Shown one piece after another: positions 38,086 through 46,616 of a stretch of 64,000 bases of DNA. The translations under genes and the position numbers were made by a program. Source of the stretch: Guptibacillus hwajinpoensis (GTDB lineage: Bacteria; Bacillota; Bacilli; Bacillales; Guptibacillaceae); the NCBI RefSeq assembly GCF_001039475.1, contig NZ_LELK01000001.1, forward strand, positions 1,025,734-1,089,733, given 5' to 3'. Position 1 is the stretch's first letter. Every line of letters begins with the position of its first letter. A model generated the notes under the pieces. That model worked only from the letters and a program-made list of their open reading frames with translations. It ran no database searches and had not been told where the DNA came from.

Positions 38086-40116
38086 CTAATCAAGCTTTTC
38101 CCCGCTCAATACGCCTTGATTGGTTAGGTAGTTTCTAAGACTACTATACGTCTCATCTTCCCAGAATGCACTGGAATCAACGAGTGCAGCAGCATCATTT
38201 CGCGCTACTTCAAGAACGCGGTAATCATGAACAAGGTCCGCTACTTTAAATTCAGGCAAACCGCTTTGCTTTCGACCAAAAAAGTCACCTGGTCCTCGTA
38301 GTTCAAGGTCCCGCTGTGACAAAACAAATCCATCGTTTGATTCCGTCATAATTTGCATTCGCTCTTTACCAACTTCGGATTTAGGATCTGCAAGCAACAC
38401 ACAATATGATTGTTCACTACCTCGACCAACACGTCCACGAAGTTGGTGAAGTTGAGCTAGTCCAAAGCGCTCAGCATCGTATATGACCATGATCGTTGCG
38501 TTAGGAACGTTTACACCGACTTCCACTACGGTTGTTGAAACGAGAAGTTGTACATCATTTCTACTGAACTCATCCATTACTGCTTCTTTCTCGTCTGAGC
38601 TCAAACGTCCATGCATTAACCCAACTTGATAATCAGGAAGAGCAGTTTGCATTTGAAAATGAACGTCAATCGCATTCTGAACGTCAAGCTTCTCTGATTC
38701 TTCTATTAACGGACATATCACATAGCCTTGCATACCCTGATCCAACTCTTTTTTCACAAAATCAATGACGCGTGTCAGCATACTTGGCTTCGCCCAATAC
38801 GTTTCGATTGGCTTTCGTCCGGCTGGCATTTCATCGATGGTTGAAACATCCATATCCCCAAAAACCGAAATGGCAAGGGTTCTTGGAATTGGAGTTGCAG
38901 TCATGTAGAGAACATCAGGACTCAGACCTTTTTCTCTTAGAACCCTTCTTTGACCAACACCAAATCGGTGTTGTTCATCTGTAATTACGAGTCCAAGGTT
39001 GTTAAATACCACTTCGTCCTGAATCAAAGCATGCGTCCCTATTAAAAGGTCAACTTCTCCAAGCGCGAGTCGCTCTAGAATCTCTCTTCTCTTTTTCCCT
39101 TTCACAGATCCTGTAAGAAGTTCAACATTCAATCGATCGCCAAGAAGGTCTTGAAATGATTCATTGTGCTGTTCAGCTAGAATTTCTGTTGGCACCATAA
39201 GCGCTCCCTGATGACCCGCAAGATAACTAGCATATAATCCTATTGCTGCTACAACGGTTTTTCCCGATCCAACATCACCTTGTAGTAAGCGATTCATACG
39301 ATAAGTACTTTCCATATCGGTTAGAATCTCTCCGACAACCCGATTCTGTGCACCCGTTAGTGGGAATGGAAGGCTTTGAATAAACTCATCAAGCTTCTCT
39401 TTCTCATACCGTTGCGCAGCTCCCTGTGTACTTTCGCGCTCTCTTTTTCTGAAAATCTGCATTTTTAATTGAAATTGAAGCAACTCTTCATACACAAAGC
39501 GTCTTCTTGCCTGTTTAAGACCTTCATGAGAATCAGGTGAATGCATCATCATAACAGCAGATTTCCTCGGCATTAGCTTATATCGTTCAAGCATTTGTAC
39601 GGGAAGGTTTTCTTCAATGTGATCACCAAATTGCTTCAGAGCAAGCTGGATGTATCGCTTCATCGCCTTAACTGTTACATCTCCGCCAACAGGGTAGATC
39701 GGTTCAATCGTTCCATCTGGATTGTGGGATGAGAACGTGATTTCATTGGCAGAAAGGGTCATTTTATGCTGATCCCATTTACCGGTCACTGTCACGATCT
39801 GTCCGAGCGTAAACTGTTTCTTTAAGAACGCACGATTAAAAAAAACGGCTGTTATGAGGAATTTCCCTACTAACAGCCTGACAGACAAACGTGATTTTTT
39901 CTTGCCAAAAAAGCGAACGACCGGCTCGCTATGAACTTTCCCTTCCAGAGTTGCGCGTTCTTCATGCTTAACATCCGCAAGATCTTTTAGCTCATAATCT
40001 TCATAGCGAAATGGAAAATATTCAATTAAGTCTGTGATTTTATTTATACCGATTGATGAGAGAGAAGCAGCTTTCTCATCACCAATCCCTTTTATTTGTG
40101 TGATCCGATCGTCCAT
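38086..40116 (-). CDS. recG: ATP-dependent DNA helicase RecG
   Basis: Branch-migration helicase that remodels stalled forks. An N-terminal wedge/OB domain (begins ITQIKGIGDEKAASLSSIG) precedes a superfamily 2 motor: motif I LLQGDVGSGKTVVAAIGLY, DEQHRFGVGQR, MTATPIPRTLAIS and QLRGRVGRGSEQSYC. At 676 residues it is about the usual length. It lies ten bases after sdaAA, and the fapR promoter follows its stop directly. Confidence 0.97.
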   Translation of the reverse strand: MDDRITQIKGIGDEKAASLSSIGINKITDLIEYFPFRYEDYELKDLADVKHEERATLEGKVHSEPVVRFFGKKKSRLSVRLLVGKFLITAVFFNRAFLKKQFTLGQIVTVTGKWDQHKMTLSANEITFSSHNPDGTIEPIYPVGGDVTVKAMKRYIQLALKQFGDHIEENLPVQMLERYKLMPRKSAVMMMHSPDSHEGLKQARRRFVYEELLQFQLKMQIFRKRERESTQGAAQRYEKEKLDEFIQSLPFPLTGAQNRVVGEILTDMESTYRMNRLLQGDVGSGKTVVAAIGLYASYLAGHQGALMVPTEILAEQHNESFQDLLGDRLNVELLTGSVKGKKRREILERLALGEVDLLIGTHALIQDEVVFNNLGLVITDEQHRFGVGQRRVLREKGLSPDVLYMTATPIPRTLAISVFGDMDVSTIDEMPAGRKPIETYWAKPSMLTRVIDFVKKELDQGMQGYVICPLIEESEKLDVQNAIDVHFQMQTALPDYQVGLMHGRLSSDEKEAVMDEFSRNDVQLLVSTTVVEVGVNVPNATIMVIYDAERFGLAQLHQLRGRVGRGSEQSYCVLLADPKSEVGKERMQIMTESNDGFVLSQRDLELRGPGDFFGRKQSGLPEFKVADLVHDYRVLEVARNDAAALVDSSAFWEDETYSSLRNYLTNQGVLSGEKLD

Positions 40117-40126
40117 TGATTCTCAC

Positions 40127-41014
40127 TCATTTCCTATCAAGAGATACTCCAAATATTTTTGCTTCTAACTCGCGACCAGTAGGCGTTGCAGCTAGACCAC
40201 CTTGAGCTGTTTCACGCAGAGCAGATGGCATCGTTTGACCGATTTTGTACATCGCATCGATCACTTCATCACATGGAATACGACTTGTTATACCAGCAAG
40301 TGACATATCTGCAGCTACAAGAGCATTAGATGCCCCCATTGCATTCCGTTTCACGCATGGAACTTCCACAAGACCAGCAACAGGGTCACAAACAAGACCA
40401 AGCATATTCTTAAGAGCAATAGCAAATGCGTGAGATGACTGTTCTGGCGTTCCACCCATCAATTCTACAATGGCTGCAGCAGCCATACCAGTTGCTGAAC
40501 CCACTTCTGCTTGACAGCCACCTGCCGCGCCAGAAATCGATGCATTATTTGCAACGACAAAACCGAATGCTCCTGAAGTAAATAAATATCTAACCATCTG
40601 CTCTTCGGTTGGATTAACTTTCTCACGAATAGCAAATAGTGTGCCAGGAACAACTCCTGCAGAACCTGCAGTAGGTGTTGCACATATCGTACCCATTGCC
40701 GCATTCACTTCATTCGTTGCAATGGCTTTACTAACGGCATCAAGCATCATATGGCCTGAAAGAGAATTGCCTGTTTTCATATATTCCTGAAGGAGAACAG
40801 CGTCCCCTCCAGTTAACCCTGAATGAGAGCGCACATCTTCCTTGATCCCTCTTTCCACGGCTTGTTCCATTACCTCGAGGTTATTCTTCATTTGATTATA
40901 AACTTGTTCACGTGTACTGCCTCTAAAATCCATTTCTTGAGCAATCATAATCTCAGAAATCGGCACATTCTTTGATTGAGCTAACTCTACTAATTCTGCT
41001 ACATTTCGAAACAT
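40127..41014 (-). CDS. sdaAA: L-serine dehydratase, alpha subunit
   Basis: Iron-sulfur subunit of the two-component serine deaminase that makes pyruvate and ammonia. Cluster-binding Cys lie in TICATPTAGSAGVVPG, GGCQAEVGSATGM and LVCDPVAGLVEVPCVKRNA. The ATG at 41014 (MFRNVAELVELA) is preferred to the ATG at 41020 because AGGAGG is seven bases upstream of the former but only one base from the latter. 295 residues. It lies downstream of sdaAB. Confidence 0.95.
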   Translation of the reverse strand: MFRNVAELVELAQSKNVPISEIMIAQEMDFRGSTREQVYNQMKNNLEVMEQAVERGIKEDVRSHSGLTGGDAVLLQEYMKTGNSLSGHMMLDAVSKAIATNEVNAAMGTICATPTAGSAGVVPGTLFAIREKVNPTEEQMVRYLFTSGAFGFVVANNASISGAAGGCQAEVGSATGMAAAAIVELMGGTPEQSSHAFAIALKNMLGLVCDPVAGLVEVPCVKRNAMGASNALVAADMSLAGITSRIPCDEVIDAMYKIGQTMPSALRETAQGGLAATPTGRELEAKIFGVSLDRK

Positions 41015-41034
41015 TGCCATTCCTCCTTGATCTG

Positions 41035-41697
41035 TTAGTCACTTATTTTAGCAACTTGAATGATATTTGGTAACAGCTCCACTTCATCAAGAACGACTTG
41101 TGGAATGTTTTGATCAACTTCAATGGTCATTAGCGCTTCTTTACCTTTTTCTTTTCTCGATACATTCATATGACCGATGTTGATTTCATGTTTGGCAAGC
41201 GTATTTGACACACCTGCAATGGCCCCAAAACGATCATTATGTACAACCAGTATAGCCGGACTATTTCCTGAAAGTCCAAGCGCGAATCCATTTAGCTCAA
41301 TTACTTCTATTTTGCCGCCACCGATCGAAATACCAACTAACTCGATCTCTCCATGATCATCTTTTAGAGAAACTCGAGCGGTGTTTGGATGATCTGTAAT
41401 AGCATCTTCTTCGATGAATCGAACCTTGATTTCCTTTTCTTTTGCTATTGAAAGCGCATTCACTATTCGCTCATCAAAAGTGTCATAATCAAGAACGCCA
41501 CCGATTAATGCTACGTCAGTACCGTGTCCTTTGTATGTTCTTGCAAAGGAACCGTAAAGTGAAATCGTTATGCTTTTCGGTTCACGCCCAAAGAGGTGCC
41601 TTGCAACTCGTCCAATTCTTGCTGCTCCAGCAGTATGGGAGCTAGAAGGGCCAATCATAACAGGACCAATAATGTCAAAAACACTGCGAAACTTCAC
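41035..41697 (-). CDS. sdaAB: L-serine dehydratase, beta subunit
   Basis: Regulatory/partner subunit of the serine dehydratase. It has MIGPSSSHTAGAARIGRVAR, the substrate-loop motif, and a C-terminal ACT domain (VVHNDRFGAIAGVSNTLAKH). The start is GTG at 41697 (KFRSVFDIIGPVMIG), with GGTGGAG five bases upstream. This gives 220 residues, equal to B. subtilis SdaAB. The frame stays open upstream to 41853, but that stretch is an inverted-repeat element and does not look coding. Confidence 0.94.
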   Translation of the reverse strand: MKFRSVFDIIGPVMIGPSSSHTAGAARIGRVARHLFGREPKSITISLYGSFARTYKGHGTDVALIGGVLDYDTFDERIVNALSIAKEKEIKVRFIEEDAITDHPNTARVSLKDDHGEIELVGISIGGGKIEVIELNGFALGLSGNSPAILVVHNDRFGAIAGVSNTLAKHEINIGHMNVSRKEKGKEALMTIEVDQNIPQVVLDEVELLPNIIQVAKISD

Positions 41698-41740
41698 ATT
41701 GACTCCACCTTTCTTCAAATGCAATTCGTCTTTACAAATG

Positions 41741-41826
41741 GCTATGTTAATGAACAGTGGTGATTTTTGGCTCTTTTCGCCCTGTGGTGACCTTTCACTA
41801 AAATCAACAATATGAGCTAACATAGC
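41741..41826. repeat. nested inverted-repeat element upstream of sdaAB
   Basis: A perfect outer nine-base inverted repeat (GCTATGTTA at 41741-41749, TAACATAGC at 41818-41826) encloses an inner one (TGATTTT at 41761-41767, AAAATCA at 41800-41806). The interior TTTTTGGCTC-TTTTCGC is shared, with a one-base gap, with the complement of 57052-57069. It fills most of the sdaAB 5' region. Confidence 0.55.
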
Positions 41827-41835
41827 TTTACAGAA

Positions 41836-41868
41836 AAAGAAAACCTGGCACATGCCACGTTTCTTTTT
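41836..41868 (-). terminator. intrinsic terminator after fakA
   Basis: Minus-strand stem (AACGTGGCA with TGCCAGGTT, one mismatch) followed by a T-rich tract TTCTTTTTC, just after the fakA stop. Confidence 0.72.
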
Positions 41869-41881
41869 CCGTCATTATGAA

Positions 41882-43558
41882 TTACTCGACTGCTAAAATA
41901 TAAGCATAAACCGGCTGATTTCCTTCATGAAGCTCAACTTCTACATCTTCAAACTGTTCTTCAACATAGGCAACCAAAGCTTCTGCTTCTTTCTGATCTG
42001 TGTCTTCACCAAAGATGATCGTTACAATCTCATCTTCTTCCGTTACCATCGATTGAAGCAATGCTTTTGCAACTTCTAATCGACCAGGTTCAGATACGAC
42101 AATTTTGCCGTCTGATATTCCCATGAAATCATCTTTAGCGATTTCAATTCCATCAATCTTCGTATCTCTTACAGCAAATGTCACCTGACCAGATTTCACA
42201 GCAGATAAGCTATCTTTCATCGTTTCCTCGTTTGCATCTGGATCAACGGAAGGGTTAAAACCAAGCAAACTTGAAATTCCTTGTGGGACTGTTTTGGAAG
42301 GAATTACAATAACATTCTCTTCCACTACAGAAGCTGCCTGCTGTGCTGTCATAACAATATTACTGTTATTCGGTAAAATAATAATATTCTCTGCATACAC
42401 TTCTTCAATAGCTCTAATAATATCTTCTGTACTTGGATTCATCGTCTGTCCGCCAGGGATTACATAGCTTGCTCCGAGACTTTCAAATAAAGTCGCGATG
42501 CCATCTCCCATTGAAACAGTAATAATTCCGTACTTACTACGTTCAGCAGGTTTCTCCTTCTTAACCGGAGCAGATTGTTCTTGGTTAAGGATCGTTGTGT
42601 GCTGTTCGCGCATATTCTCAATTTTAATTTTAATTAAGCTACCGTAATTCTGTGCATACGTCATAATTTCGCCTGGGTATTCTGTATGCATATGTACTTT
42701 AACGATATCGTCATCAGATACGACTAGTAGGGAGTCGCCATGCTTATCAAGTTCATTACGGAACGCTTCCTCATCATATGGAGAATGCTTAAGCTTTTCA
42801 CCCTCGAATTGAACCATGAATTCTGTACAGTACCCGAATTCAATATCTTCTGTCTTCATATGTCCCTGCGCACTCTTGTGGTGCTCTGCACGAACTAGTT
42901 CTTCCATCTTTTCTTCGTCTACGGAAGAATCTGGCGTTTCTCTGCCTTCAAGCACAGCTAAGAACCCTTCGTAAATAAGAAGAAGACCCTGTCCACCTGA
43001 ATCCACTACCCCTACTTCTTTTAATACAGGGAGAAGGTCTGGAGTTCTGTTAAGCGACGCTTTTCCTTCTTTCACAACTTCTTGCATCAACTCAACCACG
43101 TCTGGCATCTTTTTGGCTGATTTTACAGCTTTTCTTGCTGCATCCTTCGCAACCGTTAGAATAGTCCCTTCAACAGGTTTCATAACAGCTTTATATGCTG
43201 AATCCACACCATTTTCAAGAGCAGCAGCAAGTTCTACTGAGGTAATCTCAGATTTGCCTTCCACTGCTTTTGAAAAGCCTCTAAATAATTGTGAAAGGAT
43301 AACGCCTGAATTACCGCGTGCCCCCATCAGTAATCCTCTTGCAAAAAGGGAAGCTACTTCTCCCACTTTATCAGAATTACTTGTTTTGACTTCTGTTGCG
43401 CCTGATGTGATGGTTAAATTCATATTCGTTCCTGTGTCGCCATCTGGCACAGGGAATACGTTTAACGCATCAACCATCTTAGCGTTCTTTGAAAGGTTAT
43501 TTGCCCCTTCAAGAACCATATGCGCAAACTTTTTACCGTTAATCTTTTCAATCGTCAC
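41882..43558 (-). CDS. fakA: fatty acid kinase catalytic subunit FakA-like (DAK1/DegV-associated)
   Basis: Phosphorylates exogenous fatty acids bound to a FakB (DegV-type) partner, giving acyl-phosphate for PlsX/PlsY. The N-terminal DhaL-type kinase domain has ALNVFPVPDGDTGTNMNLTI, with metal-binding Asp residues, and LMGARGNSGVILSQLFRG. A middle domain and a C-terminal EDD/DegV-like domain follow. 558 residues. The start is GTG at 43558 after GGAGG. It is paired with asp23 (yloU-yloV order). No fakB lies in the window. Confidence 0.9.
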   Translation of the reverse strand: MTIEKINGKKFAHMVLEGANNLSKNAKMVDALNVFPVPDGDTGTNMNLTITSGATEVKTSNSDKVGEVASLFARGLLMGARGNSGVILSQLFRGFSKAVEGKSEITSVELAAALENGVDSAYKAVMKPVEGTILTVAKDAARKAVKSAKKMPDVVELMQEVVKEGKASLNRTPDLLPVLKEVGVVDSGGQGLLLIYEGFLAVLEGRETPDSSVDEEKMEELVRAEHHKSAQGHMKTEDIEFGYCTEFMVQFEGEKLKHSPYDEEAFRNELDKHGDSLLVVSDDDIVKVHMHTEYPGEIMTYAQNYGSLIKIKIENMREQHTTILNQEQSAPVKKEKPAERSKYGIITVSMGDGIATLFESLGASYVIPGGQTMNPSTEDIIRAIEEVYAENIIILPNNSNIVMTAQQAASVVEENVIVIPSKTVPQGISSLLGFNPSVDPDANEETMKDSLSAVKSGQVTFAVRDTKIDGIEIAKDDFMGISDGKIVVSEPGRLEVAKALLQSMVTEEDEIVTIIFGEDTDQKEAEALVAYVEEQFEDVEVELHEGNQPVYAYILAVE

Positions 43559-43580
43559 AAACTGTTCCTCCTAACTCCAC

Positions 43581-43943
43581 TTAAGGGTTGGTCACCCTGA
43601 CCCCTTGAACGTAGATGTTTACTGAATCCACTGAAAGTCCGAGCATCTGGTCAAGCTGATACTTTACTTTCGTTTGAACATTATGAGCAACCTCTGAAAT
43701 TTTCGTACCGTAGCTCACAATTATATACATATCAATGTTAAGATCGTCTTCGTCTTTTCGAACGACAATCCCTCTGCTAAAGTTGTCTTTTCCCAAAAGT
43801 TCAGTTATGCCATCTTTCAGTTGCTTCTGTGAAGCCATACCTACGATACCATAACAGTCAATCGCCGCGCCACCTGCAATCGCAGCTACCACTTCCGTCG
43901 AAATATCAATTTGTCCGTATTGGGTTTTCATTTCAATTGCCAT
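43581..43943 (-). CDS. Asp23/Gls24 family envelope stress response protein
   Basis: A 120-residue protein of the Asp23 family (YloU in B. subtilis). The central region has EVVAAIAGGAAIDCYGIVGM, then KDEDDLNIDMYIIVSYGTKI and SVNIYVQGVRV. In staphylococci Asp23 sits at the membrane and is alkaline-shock induced; here the function is unknown. The ATG at 43943 follows GGGAGG. It is upstream of fakA by 22 bases and probably cotranscribed. Confidence 0.92.
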   Translation of the reverse strand: MAIEMKTQYGQIDISTEVVAAIAGGAAIDCYGIVGMASQKQLKDGITELLGKDNFSRGIVVRKDEDDLNIDMYIIVSYGTKISEVAHNVQTKVKYQLDQMLGLSVDSVNIYVQGVRVTNP

Positions 43944-44244
43944 TATATTTCCTCCCTTAGCGATTTGGGTGCTAACCTGATGATCAGTCTATCCTAATTC
44001 AGCATTCAAGATAAATGTTATAAGTGAAATAAATAATTTGCAGAGCTAACGTTATTTTACTACAATATTAGTCATAATAAAAGTTCATCCTTCAAAACCT
44101 CTATTATAGACAGCTTTTACTGTTAAGTTTTTTTCTTGATATCACTAGTTAAACATCTTGCATTCACTAAACCTACGTGATACTATAGTGGAGGATTTAT
44201 CCTGCACTTTTTGTGCAATGTAGGACAGTAAGGAGGTTGAAATA
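43944..44244. other. 301-base divergent intergenic region between asp23 and rpmB
   Basis: It holds the rpmB promoter and leader on the plus strand. A weak candidate asp23 promoter lies on the minus strand (-35 CTGCAA 44038-44043, -10 TAACAT 44015-44020, 17-base spacer). A small hairpin is visible in the rpmB leader (arms 44200-44207 and 44213-44225, imperfect). No gene or repeat was seen. Confidence 0.6.
44158..44186 (+). promoter_or_regulatory. sigma-A promoter of rpmB
   Basis: -35 TTGCAT (44158-44163) and -10 TACTAT (44181-44186) with a 17-base spacer, about 58 bases before the rpmB ATG. Confidence 0.68.
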
Positions 44245-44430
44245 ATGGCTAAATGTGCAATCACTGGAAGAAAGACTACGTTTGGTAACAAGCGTTCTCA
44301 CGCGTTGAATACAACAAAACGTAAATTTGGTGCTAACCTTCAAAAGGTACGTATCATGGTAGATGGTAAACCAAAGAAGGTTTATGTTTCTGCTCGCGCT
44401 CTTAAATCAGGTAAAGTTGAACGCGTATAA
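44245..44430 (+). CDS. rpmB: 50S ribosomal protein L28
   Basis: Small basic large-subunit protein near the E site. It has [20 protein letters not shown] and the C-terminal [15 protein letters not shown]. 61 residues, with a single N-terminal Cys rather than the four-Cys zinc ribbon seen in some L28. ATG at 44245 follows AAGGAGG. Transcribed divergently from asp23 and ended by a bidirectional terminator shared with spoVM. Confidence 0.97.
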   Translation: MAKCAITGRKTTFGNKRSHALNTTKRKFGANLQKVRIMVDGKPKKVYVSARALKSGKVERV

Positions 44431-44437
44431 TAACTAA

Positions 44438-44469
44438 CAAAAAAGCACCCTTTTGGGTGCTTTTTTTGT
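44438..44469. terminator. bidirectional terminator between rpmB and spoVM
   Basis: Perfect stem AAAAAAGCACCC with GGGTGCTTTTTT around a TTTT loop, flanked by T runs on either strand. It can end rpmB (plus) and spoVM (minus). Confidence 0.9.
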
Positions 44470-44471
44470 TG

Positions 44472-44555
44472 CTACTCATTCTTTTTGAAAGACCCCAGAA
44501 CAGCCCTCACAAAACCACCGAGAAACTTTGGTAATTTAATCGTATAGAACTTCAT
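44472..44555 (-). CDS. spoVM: stage V sporulation protein SpoVM micropeptide
   Basis: A 27-codon peptide on the minus strand, MKFYTIKLPKFLGGFVRAV then LGSFKKNE. It is nearly the same as the 26-residue SpoVM of B. subtilis, an amphipathic helix that recognises the convex forespore membrane and anchors SpoIVA for coat assembly. Pro9, important for shallow membrane insertion, is kept. The one extra residue is a C-terminal Glu. The ATG at 44555 follows AGGAGGG. It lies between rpmB and thiN, the conserved position. Its presence shows the organism is a spore former. Confidence 0.95.
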   Translation of the reverse strand: MKFYTIKLPKFLGGFVRAVLGSFKKNE

Positions 44556-44607
44556 ATTTCCCCCTCCTCAGAAAGTCAAAGATGGACCTCCGGATGAACA
44601 ATATGAG

Positions 44608-44634
44608 AATATAAGATGCATTACTATTATATTC
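44608..44634 (-). promoter_or_regulatory. possible sigma-E promoter of spoVM
   Basis: Minus-strand GAATATA (44628-44634) and CTTATATT (44608-44615), 12 bases apart, partly resemble the mother-cell sigma-E elements. spoVM is sigma-E dependent in B. subtilis. The match is partial. Confidence 0.3.
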
Positions 44635-44653
44635 GCCGAAAATAAAATAGTAC

Positions 44654-45316
44654 CTAAAGCTGCTGTTCGGCGTCCGAACTTCTTACCACCAATAGTATGC
44701 CTTCAGTGAATGAATAAGACCCTTTTTCCTCAACCAGTTCATTACTTATACAAAGACTTGAGCCCCAAGAAATGGTTTGATTCCCTAGCGGATATCGGAA
44801 TCCGTTAAGCGTTAATCCCTTTACTTCAGGTGTAAATGCGAGAAATGACATGTATGGAAAACGAGTATCTTTTTTAACTACAAAAGAGCCCGGCTTTTTC
44901 ATTTCGAGACGGTTTAACCGATCTTCTAACGCGAGGCTCACGTTTGATTTAACACCCTTAATTAACATTTGGACATTCATCCAGCTATGATCAAGTCTGC
45001 CTCCCGTAACGCCAAACATCGTAATCGCTTCAGGATTTTCATTAATGGCCCAATCTAGCGCTATCTCAAGATCCGTATGGTCTTTCTCAGAAGGGTAAAC
45101 CGTGAATGGAAGGTTGTATGATTCCATCCACGCTCTTTCACTAGACGTAACAGAATCAAAATCTCCAAAGCCATGTTCAGGGAGAATATCATTCTGTAAT
45201 AGCGTATAGACGCCTCGATCGACACCTATCCAGCGAACATCTTTTTCTTCAAGCAAATTCCGAGGAAGATCTTCTAAAGGTCCTCCTGCCACAATGTATA
45301 TTTCTTTTGACTTCAT
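44654..45316 (-). CDS. thiN: thiamine pyrophosphokinase
   Basis: Converts thiamine directly to thiamine diphosphate with ATP. Motifs include GVDRGVYTLLQNDILPEHGFGDFDSV, KDHTDLEIALDWA, GVTGGRLDHSWMNVQML and a C-terminal beta domain with GFRYPLGNQTISWGSSLCISNEL. 220 residues. Its start ATG overlaps the thiT stop by four bases, so uptake and activation of thiamine are coupled. Confidence 0.95.
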   Translation of the reverse strand: MKSKEIYIVAGGPLEDLPRNLLEEKDVRWIGVDRGVYTLLQNDILPEHGFGDFDSVTSSERAWMESYNLPFTVYPSEKDHTDLEIALDWAINENPEAITMFGVTGGRLDHSWMNVQMLIKGVKSNVSLALEDRLNRLEMKKPGSFVVKKDTRFPYMSFLAFTPEVKGLTLNGFRYPLGNQTISWGSSLCISNELVEEKGSYSFTEGILLVVRSSDAEQQL

Positions 45317-45864
45317 TCGTAATGCACCATCTTAGGAGCAGCATTTGAAAGGAGACCGAGTACAACTATAGAAACCGCTGCTGTCGGAAGGAGATAAGAT
45401 GCATTATAGAGGAAAGAATAAAGAGCCACAGGTGTACCTTCTGGAGCCATATCACCAAACCAGACCACACCAGAAATAAAATGACTCACTAATCGTAAAA
45501 GCGAACCTACAACACAGCCGATCGCGATCATAACAAGACGCTTCCTTTGACTCGTGTCAACAGAAACATGAAACAGCCCTGCTAATCCAACTAGCATAAA
45601 GGCGACAGGATAATCAAGGATGAACTGAATTGGATGCACATAAAATGGCGCAACAAGGAGTGGCTGTAATATACCAACTAGTAAACCAGTAATAAGTCCA
45701 GGACCGGCTCCCCTTCGAAAAGCAATTAGGAAAATTGGAACCATAGCAAGCGAAATTGAACCACCATTTGGCCAAAGACGGAGCGATAATAAATCAAGAA
45801 TAACACCGACTGCTGCCATTAGAGCAATTTCAACAAGCAGTACGAGTTTATAATTTTTCTTCAT
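45313..45864 (-). CDS. thiT: thiamine ECF transporter substrate-binding component ThiT
   Basis: Membrane S component (YuaJ type) that binds thiamine with very high affinity and uses the shared ECF energising module. It has about six hydrophobic segments in 183 residues. Family residues appear in LRLWPNGGSISLAMVPIFLIAFRRGAGPG, with HPIQFILDYPVAF and a conserved Trp/Phe-rich binding region (ISGVVWFGDMAP). The ATG at 45864 follows GGGGG. It heads a two-gene thiT-thiN operon; no TPP riboswitch is seen in the 103 bases upstream. Confidence 0.93.
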   Translation of the reverse strand: MKKNYKLVLLVEIALMAAVGVILDLLSLRLWPNGGSISLAMVPIFLIAFRRGAGPGLITGLLVGILQPLLVAPFYVHPIQFILDYPVAFMLVGLAGLFHVSVDTSQRKRLVMIAIGCVVGSLLRLVSHFISGVVWFGDMAPEGTPVALYSFLYNASYLLPTAAVSIVVLGLLSNAAPKMVHYE

Positions 45865-45936
45865 AAAGAGTTAATCCCCCATTAACATCGTCTTCCCTAT
45901 TAACGAATTGACGATTTAATCTAACCTATGAGTGTT

Positions 45937-45968
45937 ACAAAAAAACAGCGGGAATAGCCCCGCTGCTT
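45937..45968 (-). terminator. intrinsic terminator after rpe
   Basis: Minus-strand stem CAGCGGG with CCCGCTG (loop GCTATT) followed by seven T residues, next to the rpe stop. Confidence 0.9.
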
Positions 45969-46615
45969 TATGAGTGGCGAATCTGATCAATTGCTGCTTT
46001 TCGATCAGATTGATTATATATGGCTGATCCTGCCACTAATACCGTTGCGCCAGCCTCAATGCATAACCGTGCTGTTTCAGCGTTCACACCACCGTCCACC
46101 TCTATTTCAGGTGAGACTCCAAGAGACGCTGCCAATTGTTTCGTCTCTGTTATCTTAGACAGAACTCTTTCAATGAAAGCCTGACCACCAAAACCTGGAT
46201 TGACTGTCATTAAAAGAACTAGATCTACGTCTTCAATAACATGTTTGATAGCTTCTACGGGAGTTCCTGGATTAATCACTACCCCCGCTTTAGTGCCTGT
46301 ACTCTTTATCAACTGAATTGTACGATGCAAATGTGGACATGCTTCTGCATGAACCGTTAGGATATCTGCACCTGCGTCCGCAAATTCCTCAATATAAAGA
46401 TCAGGATTTTCAATCATTAGGTGTACGTCAAGAGGAAGCGTTGTAACAGGTCGAAGTGCACGTACAATTGGTGCGCCAATGGTAATGTTTGGCACAAAAT
46501 GCCCGTCCATCACGTCAACATGGATATAATCAGCACCAGCAGCTTCAACATCTTTCACTTCTTCACCTAACCTGGCAAAATCCGAAGCCAGAATTGAGGG
46601 TGCAATTTTAATCAT
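45968..46615 (-). CDS. rpe: ribulose-phosphate 3-epimerase
   Basis: TIM-barrel epimerase of the pentose phosphate pathway, interconverting ribulose 5-phosphate and xylulose 5-phosphate. It begins MIKIAPSILASDFARLGEEV. The metal-binding site is HVDVMDGHFVPNITIG with DVHLMIENPD, and NPGFGGQAFIERV and EVDGGVN follow. The ATG at 46615 is one base after the rsgA stop and has GGAGG seven bases upstream. 215 residues. Confidence 0.96.
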   Translation of the reverse strand: MIKIAPSILASDFARLGEEVKDVEAAGADYIHVDVMDGHFVPNITIGAPIVRALRPVTTLPLDVHLMIENPDLYIEEFADAGADILTVHAEACPHLHRTIQLIKSTGTKAGVVINPGTPVEAIKHVIEDVDLVLLMTVNPGFGGQAFIERVLSKITETKQLAASLGVSPEIEVDGGVNAETARLCIEAGATVLVAGSAIYNQSDRKAAIDQIRHS

Positions 46616-46616
46616 A

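Noticed and set aside
41698..41853. N-terminal extension of sdaAB
   Set aside because: The open frame crosses a nested inverted-repeat element, has unusual composition, and the shorter GTG start gives the exact family length with a good ribosome-binding site.
45865..45967. TPP riboswitch upstream of thiT
   Set aside because: The gap is only 103 bases, part of it is the rpe terminator, and no CTGAGA or other THI-box signature is present.
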